From an uncultured Pelagibacteraceae bacterium (GTDB lineage Bacteria; Pseudomonadota; Alphaproteobacteria; Pelagibacterales; Pelagibacteraceae), in NCBI GenBank assembly GCA_902612575.1, contig CACMDZ010000005.1:1-58997 (forward strand): DNA of 58,997 nucleotides, read 5' to 3'. This document shows, piece after piece, positions 8,362 through 16,766 of the stretch. The notes below the pieces were generated by a model. It was not told the origin of the DNA and searched no databases. It saw only the letters and a list, made by a program, of their open reading frames with translations. The translations under genes and the position numbers were made by a program. Within the stretch, counting starts at the first letter, position 1, and each line of letters opens with the position of its first letter.

Positions 8362-9302
8362 TAATTTAAAGATTTAATCACATATTCAAAAACTTTCTCA
8401 GCTGAAAGTTTATTAAGATCTGTAACTTGTATTGCTTTGAAATTTTGTCTCTCTATACTTACTTTATATGCAGTAGTATGGGAACCAAACAAAGCCAAAC
8501 CTCTGGCGTCTAAATGGGCAGCCATATGAGCTGGACCTGTATCATTAGATACCACGAAAGAACTATCTTTTATTAATGTTGCAAGTTCCACTATACTTAA
8601 TGATTTATTTTCATTTAAAATTGAAATTGCATTAATCTCATTTGTCATATTCAATTCATTAGGACCTGGTGCAATAACTATTTTGTATTCATTGTTAAAT
8701 TTTTTTTTTATTAAATCTATAAGTTCATTATAATAAGGCCATTTTTTTATTTTTAAGTGTGGAGAGCAAAAAGGGAATAATAATATGTATTTATTTAAAT
8801 CAAATTTTTTTTTTATATTTTCAATATTGGAACAAGCCCAATTAAAATCAGGAAACATAGTTTTTTTAATTTTTATGCCTGAGGTTTCTAGTTGATGTTT
8901 AAATCTGTCTAAAACAGGGTTTTTATCAAATTCATCTTTAGATTTATCTTTTGGTAATGTAGTTTCAGAAGACGACCAAATGAGATTGCCAGCATTAGGA
9001 AACAATATTTTTTTATAGAAACTTGACCTAGATGAATTCTGTAAATCAAAAATTTTTATAAATTTGTATTTTTTCAATTTGCGCATAAGATTAAATAAAT
9101 AAAACAAATTAAATCTTGATAATCTCTTATCTAAAATTACGTCCTCTAAATACGGATTTTGCTTAAAAAGAACAATGTAAGGCTTAGTTGTTAATAAATA
9201 GACTTTATCATTTTTGTGAAAATCAGAAATATCTTGAATTGCACCGCTTGCTTGGGCTATATCACCTAAAGAACCATGTTTGATTATAAGAATATTAGAC
9301 AT
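8361..9302 (-). CDS. glycosyltransferase family 9 (heptosyltransferase-like)
   Basis: The 313-residue protein has the GT9 fold used by LPS heptosyltransferases. It starts NILIIKHGSLGDIAQASGAI, the acceptor-side motif, and contains VVSNDTGPAHMAAHLDARGLALFG near residues 250-273, the ADP-heptose binding signature. A middle segment YILLFPFCSPHLKIKKWPYY matches the H-x-x-K-x-W region. It probably adds a heptose or related sugar to lipopolysaccharide core at the cytoplasmic face of the inner membrane. The next plus-strand gene (DUF6165) is also often linked with sugar genes. Confidence 0.87.
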   Translation of the reverse strand: MSNILIIKHGSLGDIAQASGAIQDISDFHKNDKVYLLTTKPYIVLFKQNPYLEDVILDKRLSRFNLFYLFNLMRKLKKYKFIKIFDLQNSSRSSFYKKILFPNAGNLIWSSSETTLPKDKSKDEFDKNPVLDRFKHQLETSGIKIKKTMFPDFNWACSNIENIKKKFDLNKYILLFPFCSPHLKIKKWPYYNELIDLIKKKFNNEYKIVIAPGPNELNMTNEINAISILNENKSLSIVELATLIKDSSFVVSNDTGPAHMAAHLDARGLALFGSHTTAYKVSIERQNFKAIQVTDLNKLSAEKVFEYVIKSLN

Positions 9303-9334
9303 ATTTTAAACAACTTAACACACTATCTTTATTT

Positions 9335-9724
9335 ATGAATAAAATTTTAATTGAAGTTTCTGTTGGTGAACTACTAGATAAAATTTCAATTTTAGAAATC
9401 AAAAAAGAAAAAATTAAAGACTTGGATAAATTAAAATTTATAAATGATGAATATCTAATTTTAAAGAAACAATTGGATGAAAACATAACTTTAAATGATG
9501 AATTAAAAAAACTTTATGAAGAATTAAAGGCAATAAATACAAAACTTTGGGATATTGAAGACAACAAAAGAATGTGTGAAAAAAATAGTGATTTTGGTGA
9601 AAATTTTATAAAACTATCAAGAGATGTTCATTTTTTTAATGATGATAGAGCAAAAATTAAATTAGCAATAAATGATATAACCGGCTCAAAGATAAAAGAA
9701 ATTAAACAATACACAAACTATTAA
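9335..9724 (+). CDS. DUF6165 family protein
   Basis: A 129-residue, charged, helical cytoplasmic protein. The N-terminus ILIEVSVGELLDKISILEIK matches the conserved opening of DUF6165, and the LWDIEDNKRMCE and FFNDDRAKIKLAIN segments fit the rest. Members often sit beside glycosyltransferase genes; function is unknown. It diverges from the GT9 gene with 32 bases between starts, and overlaps the convergent Nit hydrolase by four bases. Confidence 0.75.
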   Translation: MNKILIEVSVGELLDKISILEIKKEKIKDLDKLKFINDEYLILKKQLDENITLNDELKKLYEELKAINTKLWDIEDNKRMCEKNSDFGENFIKLSRDVHFFNDDRAKIKLAINDITGSKIKEIKQYTNY

Positions 9725-10506
9725 AGCATACTGGGGATAACTTTTCTCAAATCCATAGATAGTTTTGGATTAATTTTTGAATAAATAATTCCTTTTCCAA
9801 ATTTCTTAAGAGCCATAATTTTACCATCAGGTGATATAATTACAGTATGTCCAAAAGTTTCTCTTTTAATTGTATTTTTTCCTGTTTGATTAGGAGCAAA
9901 TATATAACAAAAATTTTCAATTGCTCTTGCTTTTAACAATGTTAACCAATGTCTTTGACCAGTTGTTTTCGTAAAGGCGGATGGAACAGTTATAAAACTT
10001 AAATTTTTTTTAGATAAGTTTCTATAAAACTCTGGAAATCTTAGATCATAACATATCGAAAGACCTATCTTTCCCCAAGGTAATTTTGCTGATACTAGTT
10101 TTTTTCCTGCCATAAAAACTTTACTTTCTTTATGTTGTTCTTTTTTTGAAACTTTTACATCAAACATATTTATCTTATCGTAATAAGTATTTATTTCACC
10201 CTTAGGTCCTATAAGAATAGATCTATTTCTTAGTTTATTTTTTTCTTTAACACACATTGATCCAATAAGTATCCATTTCTTTTTTTTTTTAGCTATAAAT
10301 TTTACTTTTTTTATAATTGGATCATGTTTCATTTCATATGAATATTTAAATAAATTATTCTTGTCAGCAGACATTAATGAAGAAGTCTCAGGAGTAATTA
10401 TTAAATCAGCTTTATTCTTTATTGCTTGATTAATATATTTGATAATATCCTTAAAATTTTTATTATAATTTTCGCCACTAGATAACTGAATACAAGCTAC
10501 TTTCAT
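9721..10506 (-). CDS. carbon-nitrogen hydrolase, Nit1/Nit2 (omega-amidase-like) branch
   Basis: The 261-residue nitrilase-superfamily protein has the full catalytic triad: Glu40 (IITPETS), Lys111 (YYDKINMFDV) and Cys152 (LSICYDLRFPEFY). The YDKxxxFD and CYDxRFPE motifs are those of the Nit branch, which hydrolyses alpha-ketoglutaramate or deaminated glutathione rather than nitriles. It is cytoplasmic. It overlaps the upstream ABC permease gene by four bases, so it is the last gene of the amino-acid transport operon; a role in processing an imported amide or in metabolite repair is possible. Confidence 0.9.
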   Translation of the reverse strand: MKVACIQLSSGENYNKNFKDIIKYINQAIKNKADLIITPETSSLMSADKNNLFKYSYEMKHDPIIKKVKFIAKKKKKWILIGSMCVKEKNKLRNRSILIGPKGEINTYYDKINMFDVKVSKKEQHKESKVFMAGKKLVSAKLPWGKIGLSICYDLRFPEFYRNLSKKNLSFITVPSAFTKTTGQRHWLTLLKARAIENFCYIFAPNQTGKNTIKRETFGHTVIISPDGKIMALKKFGKGIIYSKINPKLSMDLRKVIPSML

Positions 10507-11180
10507 GTTTGAAATCCATATTTTTTTTCTAGGTACTTTACAATATTATGTATAATAAAGGTTATAAATAAATAAATTATTCCTGCAGTAATGAAAGCTT
10601 CAAATGGTTTAAAAGTTAAAACATTTACTTTCCTTGCCTCACCCATTAAATCCATAATTGTTATAACACTTGCAAGAGATGTCCCCTTAAGCATTAAAAT
10701 TATTTCATTTCCATAAGCTGGTAATGACTGTTTTATTGCAATTGGAATTTGTATTTTATAAAAGGTAATTTTTTTTGTAACACCAAGACTTTGTGCGGCT
10801 TCTATGTAGCCTTCTTTTATTGTTTGAAAAGCCGATCTTAAAATTTCAGACGTGTATGCTCCAGTATTTAATGAAAATGCAATAATTGCACACCAATAAG
10901 GCTCTCTGATAATTACCCACAAGAATGAATTCCTTAGAAATTCAATATTTGCTAACCCATAATATATTAAATATAGCTGAACTAATAATGGTGTTCCTCT
11001 AAAGAAGTAAGAATATCCATAAGCAAATTTATTTATTATTGGATTTTTATTTATCCTTAAAATTGCAAAAAGCAAACCTATTAACAATCCAAAAAACATT
11101 GAAGATGCAAGAAGTTTTAAAGTTATGACCGCTCCATTTAACAGACTTGGAAAAATACTGATCATTAAATTTATATCCAT
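10503..11180 (-). CDS. polar amino-acid ABC transporter permease (HisM-like)
   Basis: The 225-residue permease of the histidine/glutamate/ornithine family has about five membrane segments. Typical motifs include YSYFFRGTPLLVQLYLIYYG near residues 55-74 and the EAA loop EAAQSLGVTKKITFYKIQIP at about residues 132-151, which contacts the ATPase. It pairs with the next upstream permease, sharing a TAATG stop/start. No ATP-binding subunit gene is found next to it. Confidence 0.92.
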   Translation of the reverse strand: MDINLMISIFPSLLNGAVITLKLLASSMFFGLLIGLLFAILRINKNPIINKFAYGYSYFFRGTPLLVQLYLIYYGLANIEFLRNSFLWVIIREPYWCAIIAFSLNTGAYTSEILRSAFQTIKEGYIEAAQSLGVTKKITFYKIQIPIAIKQSLPAYGNEIILMLKGTSLASVITIMDLMGEARKVNVLTFKPFEAFITAGIIYLFITFIIHNIVKYLEKKYGFQT

Positions 11181-11872
11181 TAAAAACCTTTGTTGTATCT
11201 AACTTCTAATTTGTTTATTATTTTCATACTTAAAAATGTAAGAATTAAATACAGAACTGCTGCTACTGAATAAAAAAATAATGGATCTCTTGTAGATCCT
11301 GCAGCAATGTAAGACTGTCTCATTATTTCTACTAATCCAGTTACAGATATTAGTGATGTATCTTTTAGTGTAATTTGCCATACGTTACTTAAATTCGGAA
11401 TAGATAATCTCAACATTTGGGGTAAAATAACTTTATAAAATTGAATATTTTTCTTTAATCCCAAAACTTTAGATGCTTCGAATTGGCCTTTATCAATTGA
11501 TAAAATTGCTCCTCTAAAAACTTCCGTAGAGTATGCTCCAGATATAATGCCTATAGCAAGTGCACCGGTTATAAAAGCGTTTATCTCAATATATCCATTA
11601 TATCCAAAAATTGACGCAACATACATTGCTGCTCCTGTGCCACCAAAAAATAATAAATAAATTACTAATAGTTCTGGAACACCTCTAATAATTGTAGTGT
11701 AACAATTTCCAATTACATTAAGTGTTTTATTTTTAGATAATTTTAAAGGAGTAAATATTAATGCAAACACAAATCCAATTACCATTGCAGCAATTGATAC
11801 AGCAATTGTCATTAGGGTTGCGAAAAATAGTTCGTCTCCCCAACCAGTATCTCCAAATGATAGAAGTTCCAT
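11180..11872 (-). CDS. polar amino-acid ABC transporter permease (HisQ-like)
   Basis: The 230-residue permease has about five membrane segments, the conserved IRGVPELLVIYLLFFGGTGA region near residue 63-82, and the EAA loop EASKVLGLKKNIQFYKVILP near residue 137-156. It forms the heterodimeric membrane channel with the downstream HisM-like protein. Its ATG lies seven bases after a strong 10-bp stem-loop that separates it from the binding-protein gene, which should depress its synthesis relative to the binding protein. Confidence 0.92.
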   Translation of the reverse strand: MELLSFGDTGWGDELFFATLMTIAVSIAAMVIGFVFALIFTPLKLSKNKTLNVIGNCYTTIIRGVPELLVIYLLFFGGTGAAMYVASIFGYNGYIEINAFITGALAIGIISGAYSTEVFRGAILSIDKGQFEASKVLGLKKNIQFYKVILPQMLRLSIPNLSNVWQITLKDTSLISVTGLVEIMRQSYIAAGSTRDPLFFYSVAAVLYLILTFLSMKIINKLEVRYNKGF

Positions 11873-11879
11873 ATAGATT

Positions 11880-11902
11880 GGCGACTATATATTATAGTCG
11901 CC
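11880..11902 (-). promoter_or_regulatory. stem-loop between binding protein and permease genes
   Basis: GGCGACTATA and its exact complement flank a three-base loop at 11880-11902, giving a perfect 10-bp hairpin in the transcript. No U-run follows, so it is not a classic terminator. It starts 14 bases after the binding-protein stop and ends seven bases before the HisQ-like ATG, where it would protect the upstream mRNA from 3' decay and hinder ribosome access downstream. Similar stem-loops set the high binding-protein to permease ratio in other ABC operons. Confidence 0.6.
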
Positions 11903-11916
11903 ACATCTAAAATTAA

Positions 11917-12744
11917 TTACATAGAAGCGTCAAAACCAAACCATTTAATAGCAATTCTACTAATATGGCCGTCTTTTCTTGCTTTATCTATAGCTTTATT
12001 AAAGGCTTTTAAAAGTTTAGTGTCATCTTTTCTAATACCTACTCCAACGCCATTACCAAATGCACCACCTGAAAAAGTTGGTCCCACAAGCACAACAGCT
12101 TCACCAGACTTTTCAGCATAATCGGTAAATGCAACCGCAGCAGCTAACGCTACATCACATCTTCCGTTAGATAAATCAAGGTTAACCTCATCTTGTGTCT
12201 TGTAAGTTTTTAAATTTACTTTTCCTACATCTCCAGACTCAAGAAAGTTTTGGTGAATTGTACCAATTTGAGTACAAACTGTTTTTCCCGATAAAGCAGA
12301 TGTCAATGTTTTCATTGCTTTATTAACAGCTGATCCACCAAGGTTTAAGTTTACAGCATCAGGAGTGTCTATTCCTTCAAGGTCTGAACCTTTCATAACT
12401 GCTAAAGACGCAACTTCATCTGCATATCCTTGTGAAAAATTAATTGTTTTCATTCTTTCCTCAGTGATTGACATTCCGGCCATGATTGCATCAAATTTTT
12501 TAGATGTTAATGCCGGTATCATTCCGTCCCAATCTTGTTCAACTATTTCACATTGTTGACCGATATATCTGCATAACTGCCAAGCTAGTTCTACTTCAAA
12601 ACCAATTAATTTCCCTGAAGCATCTTTTGAATTCCAGGGAGGATAAGCGCCCTCTGTTCCAATTCTTATTTTATCAGCATTAGAACTGCTGATTAAAAAT
12701 AAAGAAATTATAATCGAAAAAAAAGTTTTTTTTAATATATTCAT
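11917..12744 (-). CDS. amino-acid ABC transporter periplasmic binding protein (SBP family 3)
   Basis: The 275-residue protein has a signal peptide (about residues 1-23, ending SSNA) and the family 3 fold of lysine/arginine/ornithine and octopine-binding proteins. Seen motifs are IGTEGAYPPWN (about 27-37), GFEVELAWQLCRYIGQQCE, and DGMIPALTSKKFDAIMAGMS. The G-x-E-x-x-Y-P-P-W and G-F-E-V-E-L blocks bind the alpha-amino and carboxylate groups of the ligand. It is first in the operon, preceded by GGAGGAAATA, a strong ribosome-binding site. A basic amino acid is the most likely ligand but this is inference. Confidence 0.92.
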   Translation of the reverse strand: MNILKKTFFSIIISLFLISSSNADKIRIGTEGAYPPWNSKDASGKLIGFEVELAWQLCRYIGQQCEIVEQDWDGMIPALTSKKFDAIMAGMSITEERMKTINFSQGYADEVASLAVMKGSDLEGIDTPDAVNLNLGGSAVNKAMKTLTSALSGKTVCTQIGTIHQNFLESGDVGKVNLKTYKTQDEVNLDLSNGRCDVALAAAVAFTDYAEKSGEAVVLVGPTFSGGAFGNGVGVGIRKDDTKLLKAFNKAIDKARKDGHISRIAIKWFGFDASM

Positions 12745-12801
12745 TATTTCCTCCGTTAAAATTTAATTATTTCATAAATTGATAGAATAAAAAAGAAAAT
12801 T

Positions 12802-13845
12802 CTAATGATTTATAGATGATGAAAAGTTCCAAGAGCAGTCAAAACTAGGTATGTAAACTCTCGATAATTTTGTATTACCAAAATTTTTATTAAATACATT
12901 AAGCCAGTTATTTACTTGATCAGGTTTTTTATCCTGACTACCTACTTGAGCTGTTATTACACCTTTTGGTTTTAATATTCTTTCTAAGGCATTCATATTT
13001 TTTGCAGCTAGATCGATGCAGTACTGATCATCATTTAAATCAACAAATATTTGATCATAAGTATTATCGTTAACTGTTTTAATACTTTCAAAAGCATCCC
13101 CCCAAACACAATTCACTGAATTTTTTTCTGTAGCTTTGTTTCCAATTTTTGCTAAGTGTTTGTCGCAAACATTTACAACCTCTGGATCTAATTCAAACCA
13201 ATCAATAAAACCAAAATTTTTTGAAATACACTCTCTTGCAACACCTCCGTCACCTCCACCAATTATTGCAGCTTTTTCCTTATTTGAATTTAGATTAAGT
13301 CCGGAGTTAACAAATGTTGAGCTATATAAGTGCTCATCACTCTCAGCTACCTGAATTTCATTATCTATGAATAGTGCTTTACCAAACTGTTCTAATTCTA
13401 AAATTTCTATTTGCTGTCCAACCTCAGATTTAAATTTTTCTAAAATTTTTTTAACTATGTAAGACTTCTTTAGACCTGGCGAGCTATAATTGTCATGATA
13501 ATGGTCTATAGTATCCCTATTAAATTTTTTAATAATTATATTTGTATTATCAATTTCCTCTTTAATAACATCCAAAGCTACTAAAGGGGATACTTTTGCA
13601 CATGTAAAAAAATCAAAACTTATTATGCCTTTTTCAGGAAATGTATGAAAACTTATATGGCTTTCTGCAAGTAAAGCTACAAGGGTAAATCCTTGTGGTT
13701 CAAACTTATATTTTGTTATTTCTAATACTGTTACTTTTGCAATTTTTGCAATTTTATAGACTAATTTTTCATAAAAAGCTGGATCGTATTCTTTCTTTGT
13801 TCCTAAAATATCAAGTGTAATATGTTCACCAACTTTTGTTGTCAT
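12802..13845 (-). CDS. speDE: S-adenosylmethionine decarboxylase-spermidine synthase fusion
   Basis: One 347-residue polypeptide carries two polyamine enzymes. Residues 1-115 are a bacterial AdoMet decarboxylase proenzyme: LLAESHISFHTFPE holds the self-cleavage site at Glu61-Ser62, which makes the pyruvoyl cofactor, and Cys82 lies in the FFTCA block. Residues about 140-347 are an aminopropyltransferase with the AdoMet-type nucleotide fold GGGDGGVARE (197-206) and the acidic FELDPEVV strand. Together they make decarboxylated AdoMet and spermidine-like triamine from a diamine, releasing MTA. Usual synthase residues differ: DEHLYSS replaces the common DE-x-x-YHE, and the catalytic loop reads VDLNDD instead of D-x-x-DP. 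It follows the class II aldolase by one base. Confidence 0.9.
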   Translation of the reverse strand: MTTKVGEHITLDILGTKKEYDPAFYEKLVYKIAKIAKVTVLEITKYKFEPQGFTLVALLAESHISFHTFPEKGIISFDFFTCAKVSPLVALDVIKEEIDNTNIIIKKFNRDTIDHYHDNYSSPGLKKSYIVKKILEKFKSEVGQQIEILELEQFGKALFIDNEIQVAESDEHLYSSTFVNSGLNLNSNKEKAAIIGGGDGGVARECISKNFGFIDWFELDPEVVNVCDKHLAKIGNKATEKNSVNCVWGDAFESIKTVNDNTYDQIFVDLNDDQYCIDLAAKNMNALERILKPKGVITAQVGSQDKKPDQVNNWLNVFNKNFGNTKLSRVYIPSFDCSWNFSSSINH

Positions 13846-13846
13846 T

Positions 13847-14476
13847 CTAATTTTTTTTATATGTTTTGCTCTTATTTAAAACTTTTTTCATTTCATTTAA
13901 ACTTAAAAGTTTAGGCCGTCCTAATAAGAGAGCTTTGATGTACTGTTTGGCAAGATTATCTACTTCCTCTGCTAATTCAAATGCTTCTGCAAGACTAGAT
14001 CCAAATGTAATTTGTCCATGATTAGCGATTAAACATGCAAATCTGTTTTTTAAAGCTTTAAGAATATTTTTTGATAATTCTCTCGTTCCATAAGTTGCAT
14101 ATTTTGCACATTTAATATCTGATCCGCCAGCTAATGCCACCATGTAATGAAATGAAGGTATTTTTTTATTATGTGTTGATAGAGCTGTAGCATTTGTAGA
14201 ATGGGAATGAACTATTGCTTTAGCATTTGTCTTTGAAATATATATGTCTTGATGGAATCTCCATTCAGAAGAAGGTTTTTGTTTATTGTTAAACTCACCT
14301 TTTAGATTTACAAAAACAATATCTTTTACTTTTAAAGATGAATATTTTTGACCTGAAGGGGTTATTAGAAATCCATTTTTATATCTTATTGAAATATTAC
14401 CTGATCTTAATGCTGATAATTTTTTATCATTAAGCATTTTAGCAAATTTAATAATTTCTTTTTTTTGTAGTTTCAT
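13847..14476 (-). CDS. class II aldolase/adducin family protein (Ald2- or fuculose-phosphate-aldolase-like)
   Basis: A 209-residue zinc-dependent class II aldolase. Visible are SGNIS at 25-29 (phosphate binding), Glu71, the HSHS metal pair His90 and His92, and a third zinc histidine at His153 (ANHG). Length and pattern fit fuculose/methylthioribulose-type aldolases and also the related dehydratase MtnB. The ATG at 14476 is chosen because it begins the domain; a longer frame from 14617 runs over the divergent gene. Only one base separates it from speDE, whose product MTA is metabolised by mtnP and mtnA nearby, so cleavage of 5-methylthioribulose-1-phosphate is a good hypothesis. A sugar-phosphate or aromatic-pathway aldol substrate is the alternative. 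Confidence 0.82.
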   Translation of the reverse strand: MKLQKKEIIKFAKMLNDKKLSALRSGNISIRYKNGFLITPSGQKYSSLKVKDIVFVNLKGEFNNKQKPSSEWRFHQDIYISKTNAKAIVHSHSTNATALSTHNKKIPSFHYMVALAGGSDIKCAKYATYGTRELSKNILKALKNRFACLIANHGQITFGSSLAEAFELAEEVDNLAKQYIKALLLGRPKLLSLNEMKKVLNKSKTYKKN

Positions 14477-14520
14477 TTTATTTATATATAATAGTTCTAA
14501 ATTTTGATTAGAATAAATAT

Positions 14521-15306
14521 ATGGCTTTTTTTCAACCAGATAAATTACCGAATTTAATGGTTGCTCCAAATGGAGCCAGAAAAGTAAAGAAAGATCATCC
14601 TGAGGTACCTTTAACAATAAAAGAGACTGTTGAAGTAGCTAAAAACTGCTTTGAAGCAGGTGCTAAAGCAATCCATTTACATGTAAGAAATGATAAAGGA
14701 GAACATGTACTTGATGCCGGCTTGTATAAAGAAGCTTTAAAAGAGTTAGAATTTCAAGTTCCAAATATGCACATACAAGTTACAACTGAAGCAATAGGAA
14801 AATATTCCCCAGATGATATGAGGAAACTTGCTTATGATGTTACCCCACCAGGAACTTCTATTGGCACATCTGAATTAATACCTTCCAGAAAACCCTCAAT
14901 CGAAGATATTAAATTGTATAAATATTTGACTGAAGCTGGGACAAAAATTCAACATATTTTGTATAACCCAGATGACATAGATTTATTAATTGATCTTTTG
15001 AAAAAATCAGAAATTCCTGTAGATGGGGTGTGGTGTTTATTTGTAATTGGTCATTATACTGGCAAAATTAGTTATCCAGAAAAGATTCCTGAGTTCATTG
15101 AAAAAATGAAAGTAAATAGTGTTAATTTTGACTGGTCTATATGTGCGTTTGGAAAAGAAGAAATGAGTTGTCTAGAAAAGGCAGTTAGTCTGGGTGGTAA
15201 GATAAGAGTAGGATTTGAAAACTCTTTATTTATGCCGGACGGAGAAATTGCACCTGATAATCATTCAAAGATAAAAGCAGTAAATAAGCTTTTTAATTTA
15301 TCTTAA
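14521..15306 (+). CDS. beta-keto acid cleavage enzyme (BKACE, DUF849)
   Basis: The 261-residue protein belongs to the family of 3-keto-5-aminohexanoate cleavage enzymes, which condense a beta-keto acid with acetyl-CoA and split it to acetoacetate and a new CoA ester. The APNGAR motif is at 15-20, and the zinc ligands His52 and His54 are in AIHLHVRND; the GFENSLFMPDG block near residue 231 supplies the final glutamate ligand. Family substrates vary widely, so the acid is unknown. Its start is 44 bases from the divergent aldolase start and its end overlaps the convergent hydroxylase by nine bases. Confidence 0.9.
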   Translation: MAFFQPDKLPNLMVAPNGARKVKKDHPEVPLTIKETVEVAKNCFEAGAKAIHLHVRNDKGEHVLDAGLYKEALKELEFQVPNMHIQVTTEAIGKYSPDDMRKLAYDVTPPGTSIGTSELIPSRKPSIEDIKLYKYLTEAGTKIQHILYNPDDIDLLIDLLKKSEIPVDGVWCLFVIGHYTGKISYPEKIPEFIEKMKVNSVNFDWSICAFGKEEMSCLEKAVSLGGKIRVGFENSLFMPDGEIAPDNHSKIKAVNKLFNLS

Positions 15307-16758
15307 AATATTTGAATATTTTTTTAAAATCGAATTAAATTCTTGATTTGAATTAGCAGAACCCAAAATAAATCTATCTGGTCTTACTAAAATAGCTTTT
15401 GAATTAATATTTTTTAAATAGGCTGATATACTTTTTAAGTTATTCACTTTTAGTAAAGAACAATTTTTTATATTTTTTGCTCTAATTCCAGAGGACAGTA
15501 TTATAATTCCTTTTTTTGAAAAATAATCGTCCAAATTTTTTTTATTTTTTAATTTAAATTGAGGAAAAATTTTTCCTCTATTTTTATCTTTCACATGTCC
15601 TATACCATCTCCTAATTTTGGTTTAATTGATTTCATACTTTTTATGCCTTTATCATTGGAGCTTATATTTTTAGTTATTTGTATTGATTCTACTGCATTT
15701 ACAAACTCTCCCATTCTCATAGTTGTTTCAATATATTCTTTAGCATTAAGCGACCTTTCAGATTGATATGAATTTAAAAGAGCCTCATTATGTTTAACTC
15801 TTAAACATAATGAAATTTTCCATGCTAGATTTGATGCATCTCTTATTCCAGCACACATTCCTTGTCCCATAAATGGAGGCATTAAATGAGCGGCATCTCC
15901 AGCAATAAATATTCTACCATTGCGCCATTTTCTCGCCATTGCTGATTTAAAGGTATAAACAGTCTTCCTTTCAATTATAGCTTCGCTTTTCTTAATCCAA
16001 GGTTTTAAAAAATTCCAAATAAAATGTTCAGATAAAACTTTTTTATCGCTAAGATTTTTTTTAATTGCAAATTCCCATCTTCTTCTTTTACCGACATTTC
16101 TACAGTAAGTTGCGGGTTGTTTAGGATTTGAATACTGAATTGTCCTATCCGGTAAATTTTTTTTATTCTTTTTTAAAATTAGGTCTACAACCGCCCATTT
16201 CTGTGTAAAACCTAAGTTATTCATCTTTGTTTTCATTTGTCTTCTAGTAATTGAATTAGCTCCATCACATCCAACTAAATATTTTGACTTAATATGAAAA
16301 ATTTTTTTGCTTTTAGAATTAATGTATTTGATATTTACATTATTTTTAGAATTTTTAATTTTTAATACATTTGCATTCTGCTCTATTAATACTTTTTTAT
16401 AACTTTTTAATCTTTTTCTGAGCTGTTTTTCCAAATCTGGTTGATGGAATCTATAACTTGGGTACCAACCATTATCTGTAATTTTTTTTGGTCTAGGCCA
16501 ATCTAATATTACTTTTTGCTTCGAATTAACAAATTTTGTACCTTTGTTTATAATAGTATATTTCAAAAAATTTTTTGTTATCCCTATAGTTTGAAATACC
16601 CTCATTATTTCGTCATCAAAATGAACAGCTCTGGGTAATGGATAAAAACTTTCTTCTTTATCAAGTATTAAAATTGAAAAACCATGCATAGCAAAAAGAT
16701 TTGCTAAAGTTCCCCCCGTAGGACCTAATCCTACAATAACTATATCAAATTCTCTCAT
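15298..16758 (-). CDS. FAD-dependent aromatic hydroxylase (MhpA/UbiH-type)
   Basis: The 486-residue flavoprotein monooxygenase belongs to class A. The FAD-binding GxGxxG is in IVIVGLGPTGGTLANL (about 5-20), the middle DG motif in YLVGCDGANSITRR, and the second FAD motif in GRIFIAGDAAHLMPPFMGQG near residue 285. These match 3-(3-hydroxyphenyl)propionate and resorcinol-type hydroxylases. It should use NAD(P)H and O2 to hydroxylate an aromatic ring, making a diol for the downstream VOC dioxygenase, which lies eight bases upstream in the same transcript. The C-terminal domain (370-486) is lysine-rich and diverged. Confidence 0.87.
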   Translation of the reverse strand: MREFDIVIVGLGPTGGTLANLFAMHGFSILILDKEESFYPLPRAVHFDDEIMRVFQTIGITKNFLKYTIINKGTKFVNSKQKVILDWPRPKKITDNGWYPSYRFHQPDLEKQLRKRLKSYKKVLIEQNANVLKIKNSKNNVNIKYINSKSKKIFHIKSKYLVGCDGANSITRRQMKTKMNNLGFTQKWAVVDLILKKNKKNLPDRTIQYSNPKQPATYCRNVGKRRRWEFAIKKNLSDKKVLSEHFIWNFLKPWIKKSEAIIERKTVYTFKSAMARKWRNGRIFIAGDAAHLMPPFMGQGMCAGIRDASNLAWKISLCLRVKHNEALLNSYQSERSLNAKEYIETTMRMGEFVNAVESIQITKNISSNDKGIKSMKSIKPKLGDGIGHVKDKNRGKIFPQFKLKNKKNLDDYFSKKGIIILSSGIRAKNIKNCSLLKVNNLKSISAYLKNINSKAILVRPDRFILGSANSNQEFNSILKKYSNILR

Positions 16759-16766
16759 TGATATTT

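Noticed and set aside
8700..8830. Poly-T/poly-A runs as repeats or CRISPR spacers
   Set aside because: Homopolymer runs are spread over the whole AT-rich window and show no regular spacing or repeated units.
14477..14617. Longer N-terminus for the class II aldolase
   Set aside because: The extra 47 residues overlap the divergent BKACE gene and match nothing in the family.
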